Part shown: in pieces, positions 16,208 to 25,161 of the stretch | Position numbering within the stretch: position 1 is the stretch's first letter | Layout: each line of letters opens with the position of its first letter | Origin: Streptomyces sp. V4I2 | Lineage (GTDB): Bacteria; Actinomycetota; Actinomycetes; Streptomycetales; Streptomycetaceae | NCBI RefSeq assembly: GCF_030817655.1 | Contig: NZ_JAUSZM010000003.1 | Coordinates: 6,944,001 to 7,008,000, forward strand | Direction of reading: 5' to 3' | DNA length: 64,000 bases | Notes under the pieces: model-generated | What the model was told of the DNA's origin: nothing | Seen by the model: the letters and a program-made list of their open reading frames with translations, nothing else | The model's database searches: none | Made by a program: the position numbers and the translations under genes

Positions 16208-17437
16208 GTGTCCATACCCCCGCCCCCTGGGCCCTACCAGCCTCAGGAATCCCAAGGGCCGTACCCGCAGGGTCAGTACCCGCAGGGCCAGTACCCGCCG
16301 CCTCCGCCGTCCGCACCGGGGCCGTACGGCGCTCCCTACGGTCCGTATCCCCAGGCGCCCTACCAGGGCTGGGGCCAGGGCTACAGCCCGTACAACCAGC
16401 CGGCGCCCGTCAACGGGCTCGCCATCGCCGCTCTCGTCCTCGGTGTCCTGTGCTGTCTGCCGGCCGTGGGGCTGGTCCTCGGGCTGATCGCGCTGCGGCA
16501 GATCAAGAAGCGGGGCGAGCGCGGGAAGGCCATGGCCGTCGTCGGGTCCGTGCTGTCGTCCCTCGGGCTCGCCCTGTGGGTGCTGGCGCTCGCCACGAAC
16601 GGTATGTCGGAGTTCTGGGACGGGTTCAAGGACGCGGCGAGCAGTACCAGTTCGCCTGCCAAGGGCGAGTGCTTCGACTCGCCGACCGGCCTGGAGGGCT
16701 CGACGTACGACCTCGACGAGGTGTCCTGCGCGGGCGCGCACGACGGCGAGGTGTTCGCGGTCGTCGTGCTGCCGAGCGGTGACTTCCCCGGCGACGCGTC
16801 GGTCACCGCCACCGCCGAGGACAAGTGCTACGCGCTCCGGTCCGCCTACGCCATGGACGCCTGGGCCGTCCCGGACGACGTGGACGTCTACTACGTCGTG
16901 CCGTCCGCGGAGAGCTGGGATCTGGGCGACCGCGAGATCACCTGCGCGTTCGGCAACACGGACAGTGACGTGGCCATGGAGGGCGGCTCGCTGCGCAACG
17001 ACGAGACGACGCTCGACGCGGACCAACTCGCCTACCTGAAGGCGGTCAACGGCGCACAGGCCGCCATGGAGTCGGTGCCCGAGGACCTGCCCGAGGACGA
17101 TCTGAAGGCCAACAAGGAGTGGGCCGCGCAGGTGGCGGCCGCGCTCGACGACGAGGCCCGGCTGCTGCGCGGCCACACGTGGCCCGCCGATGCCCAGAAG
17201 CCCGTCGAGGCCGTCGCCAAGGAGGCCAAGGCACTGGTGCTGCCGTGGGCGAAGGCGGCCGTGGCGGCCGACGTGGACGCCTTCTACCTGCACTACGGCG
17301 AGGCCCTGGAACTGGAGGACTCCGACCTGTCGGTCACCGCACGCAAGGCTCTGGGGCTGGCCAACACCCCACCGGCCGAGGACGACGGCGGCACCGGCGG
17401 GGACACCGGGGGATCGGGCGACGACCTGGAGGTGTGA
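16208..17437 (+). CDS. DUF4190 membrane protein with septum-formation-like outer domain
   Basis: A 409-residue protein. An N-terminal Pro/Gly/Tyr/Gln-rich cytoplasmic tail (1-70; PYPQGQYPQGQYP repeats) precedes two membrane spans (about 76-103 and 115-138) with the DUF4190 pattern (NGLAIAALVLG ... AVVGSVLS). An extracellular domain with paired cysteines (ECFDSPTG ... VSCAGAHDGEVF ... DKCYALRSAY) follows, of the septum-formation family type (PF13845), then an acidic Gly-rich end. GTG start at 16208. Its likely role is at the envelope. Confidence 0.82.
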   Translation: MSIPPPPGPYQPQESQGPYPQGQYPQGQYPPPPPSAPGPYGAPYGPYPQAPYQGWGQGYSPYNQPAPVNGLAIAALVLGVLCCLPAVGLVLGLIALRQIKKRGERGKAMAVVGSVLSSLGLALWVLALATNGMSEFWDGFKDAASSTSSPAKGECFDSPTGLEGSTYDLDEVSCAGAHDGEVFAVVVLPSGDFPGDASVTATAEDKCYALRSAYAMDAWAVPDDVDVYYVVPSAESWDLGDREITCAFGNTDSDVAMEGGSLRNDETTLDADQLAYLKAVNGAQAAMESVPEDLPEDDLKANKEWAAQVAAALDDEARLLRGHTWPADAQKPVEAVAKEAKALVLPWAKAAVAADVDAFYLHYGEALELEDSDLSVTARKALGLANTPPAEDDGGTGGDTGGSGDDLEV

Positions 17438-17551
17438 CGGTCGCCATAGCGGGGAGAAAGTGCCTGCGTAAAGCCCCGCCCCCAGATATGTCATCACATC
17501 GAGTGATTCTCTGGCCTTTGCTTGCACGGCCCAACCTACGGTTGCCACGCT

Positions 17552-17568
17552 GTTGCTGTCTGTACAAC
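17552..17568. promoter_or_regulatory. Imperfect palindrome upstream of the GntR gene
   Basis: GTTG-N9-CAAC with a CTGTCTGTA centre lies 17 bp before the GTG start. Position and symmetry make it a candidate self-operator for the GntR/UTRA protein. This is inferred from the arrangement only. Confidence 0.35.
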
Positions 17569-17584
17569 CTGATGGGAGCGGCCA

Positions 17585-18337
17585 GTGACATTCGGTGAGC
17601 AGCCGGCGTACCTGCGTGTCGCGGGTGATCTCCGCAAGAAGATCGTCAACGGTTCGCTGCCACCGCACACCCGCCTCCCGTCCCAGGCCAGGATCCGCGA
17701 GGAGTACGGCGTCTCGGACACGGTCGCGCTCGAGGCGCGCAAGGTGCTGATGGCCGAGGGGCTGGTCGAGGGCCGCTCCGGCTCGGGCACGTATGTGCGC
17801 GAGCGGCCCGTGCCCCGGCCCATCGCCCGCTCCGGCTACCGCCCGGCCGGCGGGGCCACACCCTTCCGGCAGGAGCAGGCCGACGGCGAGGTGCGCGGCA
17901 CCTGGGAGTCGAGCAGCGAACAGGCCGAGGCGAGCGGTGCCGTCGCCGAGCGGCTCGACATCCGGGCCGGCGACCGCGTGATGTGCACGAAGTACGTCTT
18001 CCGGGAGGCCGGCGAGGCGATGATGCTCTCCACCTCCTGGGAGCCCCTCGCGGTCACCGGCCGTACGCCGGTGATGCTGCCCGAGGAGGGCCCGCTCGGC
18101 GGCATGGGCGTCGTCGAGCGGATGGCCGCCATCGACGTGGTCGTGGACAACGTCACCGAGGAGGTCGGCGCCCGCCCCGGCCTCGCCGAGGAACTCCAGG
18201 CGCTCGGCGGTGTCCCCGGTCATGTGGTCCTCGTCGTCCAGCGCACGTACTACGCCTCGGGCCGCCCGGTGGAGACGGCGGACGTGGTGATTCCGGCGGA
18301 CCGGTACCGGGTCGCGTATCACCTTCCGGTGAAGTAG
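17585..18337 (+). CDS. GntR-family regulator (HutC/UTRA type)
   Basis: A 250-residue regulator. The winged helix-turn-helix occupies residues 5-72 (PAYLRVAGDLRKKI, LPSQARIREEYGVSDTVALEARKVL, GSGTYV) and a UTRA effector-binding fold follows from about 95 to 245. GTG start at 17585. It has no obvious target operon beside it: upstream is the DUF4190 gene and downstream a terminator-like hairpin, so it may act at a distance or on itself. Confidence 0.88.
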   Translation: MTFGEQPAYLRVAGDLRKKIVNGSLPPHTRLPSQARIREEYGVSDTVALEARKVLMAEGLVEGRSGSGTYVRERPVPRPIARSGYRPAGGATPFRQEQADGEVRGTWESSSEQAEASGAVAERLDIRAGDRVMCTKYVFREAGEAMMLSTSWEPLAVTGRTPVMLPEEGPLGGMGVVERMAAIDVVVDNVTEEVGARPGLAEELQALGGVPGHVVLVVQRTYYASGRPVETADVVIPADRYRVAYHLPVK

Positions 18338-18722
18338 CGCGCCTCCCGGCCGACTTGTTGTATGCCCCGTGTGAAGTGGCGCACGCCCTCCTGGCAGTTG
18401 CCCCCGGCGATCGCCCAACCGATGCCTGTTCGTAGGGCGTTCGAATTCGGCCGTTTTTGCAGGTCGGCGCGGATGCGCGGGGCATGTCGCTGACCGGATG
18501 CATCGATGCGCACAGGGGGCGCGTTCGGTGGTGCGCGCCCCCCCGGTGCGCCGGTCCGTCCTGGCTGGTTGCGTACCTCTTTGTGAAAAGGCGTGTTCGC
18601 TGCGTAAAGGTAGGGCGTAGGCTCGGGCATATGCGGATTGCGGTTTCCTTAGCGGGTGGGGCTCGGCGCAGGCTGTGGGTGGGAAGCGGGCGGGCCGGGG
18701 CGGGAAGGAGCAGTGGGGCGCG
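18338..18722. other. 385-bp intergenic stretch
   Basis: Apart from the hairpin at 18508-18551, this stretch has no supported gene. It must carry the promoter of the SPOR mini-protein. A TTGTGA near 18580 and a TAGGGC/TAGGCT near 18612 are possible promoter elements, but the spacing is poor. Confidence 0.4.
18508..18551. terminator. Two-step GC hairpin after the GntR gene
   Basis: The inner stem pairs 18515-18523 with 18534-18542 (9 bp, 10-nt loop). An outer GCGCAC/GTGCGC (18508-18513 with 18546-18551) extends it. Location between the GntR gene and the SPOR gene suits termination of the former. Confidence 0.6.
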
Positions 18723-18914
18723 ATGAACGACGGCACGATCACTCTTCCCTGGCTCGTCATACGGCAGGACGACAACGGCAATCGCTACCGAGTGGGCAGG
18801 TACGCGACCCGTGCCGAGGCGCAGAAGATCGCCGACAGTCTCGATTCCCGCGGCCACAAGCAGCTCTACTGGGTGGAGCGGATCGGGCAGAACGGCAGCA
18901 GTTCGGCCGACTGA
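18723..18914 (+). CDS. SPOR-domain mini-protein
   Basis: A 63-residue protein conserved in Streptomyces, starting MNDGTITLPWL. Almost the whole length resembles a SPOR-like fold (YRVGRYATRAEAQKIADSLDSRGHKQLYWVERI), with no signal peptide or membrane span. I chose ATG 18723 over an upstream GTG at 18675, since the longer N-terminus is low complexity. AGGAG lies 12 bp upstream. SPOR domains bind denuded peptidoglycan outside the cell; without a secretion signal the role here is unclear. Confidence 0.78.
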   Translation: MNDGTITLPWLVIRQDDNGNRYRVGRYATRAEAQKIADSLDSRGHKQLYWVERIGQNGSSSAD

Positions 18915-18968
18915 GCCCTCCGACCCTTCCGGTCCTTCCGGCCCCCGCGCTCCCGTAGGCTCCGGCGC

Positions 18969-19379
18969 ATGACGGAACGGATCGTGGTGGTGGGGGCCGC
19001 CCTGCTCGACGGCGGCCGCCTCCTCGCCGCACGTCGCAGTGCGCCCCCCGAACTCGCCGGGCGCTGGGAACTGCCCGGCGGCAAGGTCGAGGCGGGCGAG
19101 ACGCCCGAGGTGGCGCTCGTGCGGGAGTTGCGCGAGGAACTCGGCGTCGAGACCGAGCCCGTCGAGCGCATCCCGGGCGAGTGGCCCCTGAAGCCGCCCT
19201 ACGTCCTCCAGGTGTGGACGGCCCGCCTCCATTCCGGTTCCGGCGACCCCAAGCCCCTCCAGGACCACGACGAGCTCCGCTGGCTCGCCCCGGGCGAGAT
19301 CTGGGACGTGCCCTGGCTGGACCAGGACGTGCCGGCGGTCCGCGACGCGGCGACGCGGCTGGATGCCGGGCCGCGCTGA
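18969..19379 (+). CDS. Nudix hydrolase (MutT-like)
   Basis: A 136-residue Nudix protein with an intact Nudix box: G38GKVEAGE followed by ALVRELREELGVE (GX5EX7REUXEEXGU). The first 25 residues and the short length fit the MutT/CTP-pyrophosphatase-like group that hydrolyses nucleoside triphosphates. ATG start at 18969, 54 bp after the SPOR gene, possibly in one transcript. Its last 22 codons are the template of the downstream repeat array. Confidence 0.9.
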   Translation: MTERIVVVGAALLDGGRLLAARRSAPPELAGRWELPGGKVEAGETPEVALVRELREELGVETEPVERIPGEWPLKPPYVLQVWTARLHSGSGDPKPLQDHDELRWLAPGEIWDVPWLDQDVPAVRDAATRLDAGPR

Positions 19380-19740
19380 TCCCGTAGGGGGTAGTGACCG
19401 AGGGTGTGCGGGCTCCCGCATGCCGTCTGTGACCGGGCGCCCCGGTCTCGTCCATTGGCTGGACCCAGGACGTGTGGCGGTGCGGGGAAAGGTGGCGTGG
19501 CTGGAGGCCGGGCCGCGCTGATCCCGTACGGGGGTGGTGACCGAGGGTGTGCGGGCTCCCGCATGCTGTCCGTGACCGGGCCCCCGTCTCGTCCACTGGC
19601 TGGACCCAGGACGTGTGGCGGTGCGGGGAAAGGTGGCGTGGCTGGAGGCCGGACCGCGCTGATCGCCGTACGGCGGTCGTGTCCGGAGGCGTACCGGCTC
19701 CCGGATGTCGTCCATGACCGGGGCGTACGGACTCCCGCAT
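19314..19740. repeat. Three tandem 141-142 bp units extending from the Nudix gene
   Basis: Units start at 19314, 19456 and 19597 with TGGCTGGACC(C)AGGACGTG. Unit 1 includes the last 66 bp of the Nudix gene plus about 76 bp of flanking DNA. Units 1 and 2 share the CGCTGATCCCGTA to GTCTCGTCCA part almost exactly. Units 2 and 3 share a long near-identical stretch (GGACGTGTGGCGGTGCGGGG onward). Unit 3 decays after about 19670, and fragments of a fourth occur to about 19820. No intact coding frame is explained by the array. Confidence 0.85.
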
Positions 19741-19919
19741 GGTGTCCGTGTCCGGGGGCGCACCCTCTCTGGCGCGTTGTCCGCGGCCGGCGTGCGCTGA
19801 TCGCTCGTACGCCGTTCGTGCCACAGTGCGCCGTCGGGGGCGGTACTGCCCGCTTGATATCGGGTATGTGCCCATTAACCCCACGAAAGCGGACATGGGT
19901 GAGCTGGCCGGCTCGGGAT

Positions 19920-20327
19920 GTGATCGGCGTGATCGACACCGAAGACGACTGTGTCGAGTGGACGTTTCCCGCGGACCCGGGTGCCGTCCGCAGCGCCCGT
20001 GCCGTCGTCCGGGGGCAGTTGCGCGACTGGGGTCTCGACAGCCTCGCCGACCTCGCGGCGCTGCTCGTCAGCGAGCTGGTGACCAACTCCCTGCGCCACG
20101 CCACCGGCCCCATCGGCGTACGGCTGGTGCGCCCCGCGGACTTGGGCGGCGTCCTGCTCGTCGAGGTCTCCGACCCGCTCCCGGACCCGCCCCGCGAGCG
20201 CGTCGCCCGGCCCGAGGACGAGAGCGGCCGGGGCCTGCAACTCGTCGCCCACTCCTCGCGCCGCTGGGGCAGCCGCCCCGGCGAGGCGGGCAAGACGGTG
20301 TGGTTCGAACTCGCCGTGCCGGGATGA
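19920..20327 (+). CDS. HATPase anti-sigma/serine-kinase-like ATP-binding protein
   Basis: A 135-residue GHKL ATPase domain protein of the RsbW/SpoIIAB group: N box ELVTNSLRHA, G1-like VEVSDPLP and G2-like DESGRGLQLVAHSSRRWGS, ending GKTVWFELAVP. Such proteins bind or phosphorylate anti-sigma antagonists. The start is uncertain: GTG 19920 or 19929 fits the domain, but the frame is open upstream to ATG 19866, which would put a rare TTA codon at position 4. Its C-terminus closely matches the HATPase end of the next protein. Confidence 0.8.
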   Translation: MIGVIDTEDDCVEWTFPADPGAVRSARAVVRGQLRDWGLDSLADLAALLVSELVTNSLRHATGPIGVRLVRPADLGGVLLVEVSDPLPDPPRERVARPEDESGRGLQLVAHSSRRWGSRPGEAGKTVWFELAVPG

Positions 20328-20441
20328 TCCGACGGTGTACGACCGCTCGCGCTCTGTCGAGCAACTGGTTCAGGCCAGTGGCGGTTGTCGACAGGCGGGG
20401 TTCGACGACGTGTCCGCTGGTTAGAAGACTGTAGGTGTTGT

Positions 20442-20473
20442 CACGGTCCGGACCGAAAACCATCGGGACCGTG
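20442..20473. promoter_or_regulatory. Inverted repeat upstream of the PAS-PP2C gene
   Basis: CACGGTCC (20442-20449) and GGACCGTG (20466-20473) form 8-bp arms, and the first arm overlaps a perfect palindrome GGTCCGGACC (20445-20454). It is about 110-140 bp before the start codon, a suitable place for an operator. No regulator is assigned. Confidence 0.45.
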
Positions 20474-20579
20474 CTGTGATCGTGAACACCGTGTTGTGCG
20501 GCGCCGTAGTGCTGGATACTGCGGGCAGCCGCCCCCGGTGACCGGTGCCGGACGCGGTGAGCTGGAGGGGACGGTTCGC

Positions 20580-23204
20580 GTGAGCGAGATACCAGCGAAG
20601 GCCACGGAGTCGGAAGACCCGTCGGACGGCGCGAGGACGGAGGCAGCGGGTGGTGCCGAGGCCGTGATCCGTCCGGAAGACGTGCCGCCCGGGGACGCCA
20701 TGTGGCAGAGCAGTCCGCCCGGCTCGATCTACGACTACATCAAGGTCGCGTCCTTCTCCATCGGCCCCGACGGGCTGGTCGACCAGTGGAGCCTGCGGGC
20801 CGAGCAGCTCTTCGGTATCGCCGTCGAGCGGGCCGTCGGCATGGACCCCATCGAGGCGTTCATCGACCCCGACCTCCAGGAGCGGGGCCAGCGGAAGATG
20901 GCCGAGATCCTCGACGGGCGGGAGTGGACCGGCGTGGTCCCCTTCCGGATGCCGGACACGGCATCCGGGGAGCGCGGCCTGCAGGGTCTCGCCGAGGTGT
21001 ACGTCATGCCGACGCGGACCGAGGACGGCGAGAAGGCCGCCGTCTGCATCGTCGTCGACGTCCGCACCCTGCGCAGCATCGAGACCGACCTCGCCGCCTC
21101 GCAGGCGATTTTCGGTCAATCTCCGTTCGGCTTCCTGCTGATCGACCCCGATCTGCGGGTGCGCCGCGCCAACCAGCAGTTCGTCAACACCTTCGGCGGC
21201 ACCCCCGACGACCACCGCGGCAAGGGTGTGTACGACTATCTGCAGCACCCCGAGGCCGAGCGGGTCGCCGCGACCCTGCGCCGGGTGCTGGACACCGGCA
21301 ACTCCATCACGGACATGCACGTCACGGGCTTCGTGCCGGGCTCCGAGGAGCGCCGCCACTGGTCCGTCAACCTCTATCGCGTGCACAGCGGCTCCGGCCG
21401 CCCCATCGGCATCGCGTGGCTCGGACTCGACATCACCGCCCGCCGCGCCGCCGCCCGGGAGGCCGCCGCCGCCCGGCGCAATCTCGCCCTACTGAACGAG
21501 GCCGGCGCCCGCATCGGCAACTCCCTCGACCTGGAGACCACGGCGCGCGAACTCCTCGACGTCGTCGTCCCCGGCTTCTGCGACCTGGCCACGGTCGACC
21601 TCTACCAGGGCCTGCTGGCCGGCGACGAGACGCCGCCCGGCCTCGCCGACGGCAGCGCGGAACTGCGTCGCGTCGCCTTCGCCAGTGCCGTCTCCGATGC
21701 GCCCTTCGCCGGCTCGGGCGATCCGGTCGCGGTCGGCGCGGTCCACCACTACCCCTTCAACTCGCTGTGCGCGGACGCCCTGCGCACCGCACGGCCGCGG
21801 CGCATCCCGGCCGAGGAAGGCGGCTTGGTCCAGTCCACGCTCGCCGTGCCGATGGTCGCCCACGACACGGTCGTAGGACTCGCGCAGTTCGCCCGCACGA
21901 AGGGCAGCGAGCCGTTCGGCGACCGGGACCGGGACCTGGCCGTCGAGCTGGCGGCCCGCGCCGCCGTCTGCATCGACAACGCCCGTCTCTACCGGCGCGA
22001 GCACGAGCGGGCGTTGATGCTGCAACGGTCCCTGCTGCCGCCCGGCGACCCGGTCGCCTCCGGCCTGGACATCGCCTGCCGCTACTTGCCCGGCAACTCC
22101 TCCTCCGACCGGCCCAGCGAGGTCGGCGGCGACTGGTTCGACGTGATCGAACTGCCCGGGCACCGCACGGCGTTGGTGGTCGGGGACGTGATGGGCCGGG
22201 GCCTGCGGGCCGCGGTCGCGATGGGCGAACTCCGGTCGGCCGTACGCACCCTGGCCCTGCTGGACCTCGAACCGGCCGAAGTCCTCTCCGCGCTGGACGA
22301 GATCGCGCGCGGACTCGGGGCACCGGGAGGCGTCCAGCAGGCCACCCGCGCCGCCCGTCGCCCCCGCGAGGCTGACCTCTCCGAGGTGTACCTGGCGACC
22401 TGCGTGTACGCGGTCTACGACTCGGTGACCCGCAGGTGCACGTTCGCGAACGCGGGCCACCTGCCTCCGGTCCTGGTCGAACCCGGTGAGTCGGCGCTGA
22501 TGCTGGACGTGCCGCCGGGCATGCCGCTCGGCGTGGGAGGCGAACCCTTCGAGGAGGTCGAGGTCGAGCTCCCCGAGGGCGCTCTGCTGGCGCTCTACAC
22601 GGATGGACTGGTCGAATCGCGCGACCACCCGCTGGACGAGGGCCTCCAGGCCTTCGTCGGAGCCCTCACGGACCCCTCCGCTCCCCTGGAGGACGTCTGC
22701 GACCACGTCCTCAACACCCTCGACACCCACCACGGCGAGGACGACATCGCCCTGCTGATGGCCCGCGTCCAGGGCCTGCCCGCCGACTCGGTCGGCGACT
22801 GGACGCTGCCGCGCGAGCCGCGCAGCGTGGGCAAGGCCCGTGAGTACGCGCGCGGCCAGCTGCTGAGCTGGGACCTGGAACCCCTGGTCGACACGACGGA
22901 ACTGCTGGTCAGCGAGCTGGTGACGAACGCCCTGCGGTACGGCGAGGGCGAGATCAGGTTGCGGCTGCTCCTCGACGGCACGCTGGTCTGTGAGGTCTGG
23001 GACTCCGGCCTGGTCCAGCCCCGCCGCCGCCGCGCCCGCGACACGGACGAGGGCGGACGCGGACTGCAGTTGGTCGGCCTCCTCAGCGCGGCCTGGGGCT
23101 CCCGCCGGACGCCGCGCGGCAAGACGGTGTGGTTCGAACTGCCGCTGCCGGACGGGGAGAACGGCCTGGCGGACCCGGCGGAGGCGTTGCTGAGCCTGTT
23201 CTGA
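20580..23204 (+). CDS. PAS-PAS-GAF-PP2C(SpoIIE)-HATPase signalling protein
   Basis: An 874-residue cytoplasmic protein. Domains in order: PAS (about 50-160), PAS (175-290), GAF (305-460), SpoIIE/RsbU-type PP2C phosphatase (475-690; VGGDWFDVIEL and VVGDVMGRGLRAAVAMGE supply metal-binding Asp), and an RsbW-like HATPase (745-865; ELVTNALRYGEGE, GGRGLQLVG). The protein can therefore in principle both phosphorylate and dephosphorylate an anti-sigma antagonist under PAS/GAF control. GTG at 20580 is preceded by GGAGGGG; the longer frame is unlikely. The stand-alone HATPase gene just upstream suggests a shared sigma-factor switch. Confidence 0.9.
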   Translation: MSEIPAKATESEDPSDGARTEAAGGAEAVIRPEDVPPGDAMWQSSPPGSIYDYIKVASFSIGPDGLVDQWSLRAEQLFGIAVERAVGMDPIEAFIDPDLQERGQRKMAEILDGREWTGVVPFRMPDTASGERGLQGLAEVYVMPTRTEDGEKAAVCIVVDVRTLRSIETDLAASQAIFGQSPFGFLLIDPDLRVRRANQQFVNTFGGTPDDHRGKGVYDYLQHPEAERVAATLRRVLDTGNSITDMHVTGFVPGSEERRHWSVNLYRVHSGSGRPIGIAWLGLDITARRAAAREAAAARRNLALLNEAGARIGNSLDLETTARELLDVVVPGFCDLATVDLYQGLLAGDETPPGLADGSAELRRVAFASAVSDAPFAGSGDPVAVGAVHHYPFNSLCADALRTARPRRIPAEEGGLVQSTLAVPMVAHDTVVGLAQFARTKGSEPFGDRDRDLAVELAARAAVCIDNARLYRREHERALMLQRSLLPPGDPVASGLDIACRYLPGNSSSDRPSEVGGDWFDVIELPGHRTALVVGDVMGRGLRAAVAMGELRSAVRTLALLDLEPAEVLSALDEIARGLGAPGGVQQATRAARRPREADLSEVYLATCVYAVYDSVTRRCTFANAGHLPPVLVEPGESALMLDVPPGMPLGVGGEPFEEVEVELPEGALLALYTDGLVESRDHPLDEGLQAFVGALTDPSAPLEDVCDHVLNTLDTHHGEDDIALLMARVQGLPADSVGDWTLPREPRSVGKAREYARGQLLSWDLEPLVDTTELLVSELVTNALRYGEGEIRLRLLLDGTLVCEVWDSGLVQPRRRRARDTDEGGRGLQLVGLLSAAWGSRRTPRGKTVWFELPLPDGENGLADPAEALLSLF

Positions 23205-23209
23205 GCCGG

Positions 23210-25081
23210 CTACGCGGAGGTGAGTCCTCGTCTGGCCCGGGTGTGCGGTCCGCCGAAGCTCGGCGGCGGGCCGCCGTCCGCGTCCTCGCCCAGGAGGATC
23301 CCGCCGAGGACGGCCCCGGCGGCCCCCTGCTCGTGCTCGGCCGCACCGGCGACCGGGTTGCCGTGCACGCGCACGTCCTGCTCGGCGAGTTCGCGGGCCT
23401 GCCGGGCCAGGGTGTGGGCGCGCACCAGGTCGGTGAGGGACGCGGCGTCGAGCAGTTCCCGTGCCGCCGCGAGCAGAGTGCGGGCGTCGGCGCCCACCGA
23501 GCCCCGGTGCGTGGTGACGAAGGTGTCCGCGACGGCGGTGGCGCTGCCCGCGGCGAGCCGGGCGGCCGCCGGGAGCACCCCGGCCCGCCCGGTGGCGACC
23601 GGCGCCAGGACGCGCACGATCCGGCGCAGGACGTCCAGCGGGTCGTACGGCCGCCCGCCGGTCAGCTCCTGCCGTACGGAGGTCAGCACGGTGTCGGCGT
23701 GCAGAACCCGGGACCGCAGCTCACCCACGGGGACGCCCAGCAGGGCGGCGTCCGGGAGCCGAGACCACCGTGTCGCTCTCCCCGCGTCCTCCGCCGTCCC
23801 GCCCCCACCCCTCGTCGTACCGGCCCCAGTGTCCGGCACCGCGTCCGGCACCGCGTCCGCCCCTGCGCCCGGCCCGGTGCCGGCCCTCGCGTCCTCCGCC
23901 GTCCCGCCCCCGCCCGTCCTCGTACCCGCCCCGGTGTCCGGCACCGCCCCCGTCCCGGTGCCGGCCCCGGCGTCCGGCACCGCGCCCGTCATGGCGCCCG
24001 TGCCCGCGTCCGCCGGCTGCTGCCACTCCCCGGCGGTCGGTAGCACGCCCCGCACTCCGGAGAGTTCCGCCTCCGCCCCGGTCAGGGCGCTCGCCACCAT
24101 CCCGGCGGCGGCACCGAGCTCCGCGGCGAGTCGGTCGATGCCGTCGACGAAGGCGGCGGCCTGAGCGATGGCTCCCTCGGCGGCGCGCAGTTGCCGGACC
24201 GCTCCCTCGGCCTCGCCCGAGTCGACGGCCTGGCGGGAACGATTGAGGTGGGTCGTGGCGAACACCAGGCGGTCCTTGGCCTGTTCGGCGTAGCCGGTGA
24301 CCGGGGCGGTGGCGGAGGGCGCGTACCGCTCGGCGAGGTCCGCGAGGGTCGTCCCGGTCGCCACCGCGCGGCCGGTGAGTTCCCGGAAGCGGGTCTCCGC
24401 GACGGTGAGCGCCTCACCGATCTCCCCTTCCAGGGCGCGGAGTTGGTCCAAGGCCGCCGCCTCCTCGTCCAGGCGCCGGCCCGCCTCCTGGCACCGGCCC
24501 ACGATCCCGGCGAGCGCGTGGCGCCGGGACGGTTCGTCCGGCGGGACGCCGGCGTCGTACTGCCGTCGTATGCGGAAGGCGGCCGACAGTTCGGACTCCG
24601 CGTCCCGTACGGCCCGGGCGAAGGGGGCGACGGCCGCCGGGCCGGAACGGGCCTCGGCGAAGCTCAGTTCCTCGCGGCTGGTGCGGATCCAGGTGTCGGC
24701 CTCGGCGAGGAGGGTCCGGGAGTCCTCGTCGAGTTCCGTGAGGGGCGGGGCGGGGGGTGTGATGCGGGTGCCGCCGGGTGTGGTGCGGGTTCTGGCCCGT
24801 CGGGTGCGTCGTAGGTACGCGTATCCGGCCAGTGCGCCCACCGCACCCACCACGACGAGCGGCAGGACCAGGTCCGCTCCCGAGGTCTCCTCGTCCTCCG
24901 GCGCGGCGGCCGCCACCGGGGCATCGGTGCTGATCGCAACCGGAACGTCCGTGCTGATCGTCATCCCCGGCAACACCAGCCACACGAGCCCGGCCGCACC
25001 GCCCAGTACGGCATGCGCCACCCGCACGGATATGTGAGAGCGGGTGCGCCGCGGCCGGCCCCGGATCAACGATGACGTCAC
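23210..25081 (-). CDS. Membrane-anchored coil protein related to the C-terminal half of TPM-domain proteins
   Basis: A 623-residue protein from GTG 25081. A hydrophobic segment (about 18-38) and a second span (about 68-88, LVLPLVVVGAVGALAGYAYL) precede an Arg-rich patch and a long helical region with the ELDEDSRTLLAEADTWIRTSREEL and TELVDGID-type pattern seen after the TPM domain (PF04536) in streptomycete proteins. The TPM domain itself, expected between the two spans, is missing. Residues about 370-455 are imperfect Gly/Ala/Thr repeats (AVPDTGAGT, GGGGTAEDA), encoded by repeated DNA at about 23785-24000. The stop lies 5 bp from the convergent PP2C gene stop. Start choice is weak. Confidence 0.68.
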   Translation of the reverse strand: MTSSLIRGRPRRTRSHISVRVAHAVLGGAAGLVWLVLPGMTISTDVPVAISTDAPVAAAAPEDEETSGADLVLPLVVVGAVGALAGYAYLRRTRRARTRTTPGGTRITPPAPPLTELDEDSRTLLAEADTWIRTSREELSFAEARSGPAAVAPFARAVRDAESELSAAFRIRRQYDAGVPPDEPSRRHALAGIVGRCQEAGRRLDEEAAALDQLRALEGEIGEALTVAETRFRELTGRAVATGTTLADLAERYAPSATAPVTGYAEQAKDRLVFATTHLNRSRQAVDSGEAEGAVRQLRAAEGAIAQAAAFVDGIDRLAAELGAAAGMVASALTGAEAELSGVRGVLPTAGEWQQPADAGTGAMTGAVPDAGAGTGTGAVPDTGAGTRTGGGGTAEDARAGTGPGAGADAVPDAVPDTGAGTTRGGGGTAEDAGRATRWSRLPDAALLGVPVGELRSRVLHADTVLTSVRQELTGGRPYDPLDVLRRIVRVLAPVATGRAGVLPAAARLAAGSATAVADTFVTTHRGSVGADARTLLAAARELLDAASLTDLVRAHTLARQARELAEQDVRVHGNPVAGAAEHEQGAAGAVLGGILLGEDADGGPPPSFGGPHTRARRGLTSA

Positions 25082-25161
25082 ATTTGGGAGCGTATGAGGA
25101 GGAATGCGGGCGCGCGACCGGGGTGGCGGGTGGCCGTGGGCCGATGGGGGAGGGGAACGCC

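Noticed and set aside
18153..19763. 536-codon minus-strand open frame with internal protein repeats
   Set aside because: It runs antisense across the GntR, SPOR and Nudix genes, and its repeats only reflect the 141-bp DNA array. Composition is Arg/Pro/His-rich shadow sequence.
19404..19919. Long N-terminal extension of the HATPase frame through the repeat array
   Set aside because: The extension translates repeated DNA into low-complexity sequence, and the conserved domain begins only at about 19929.
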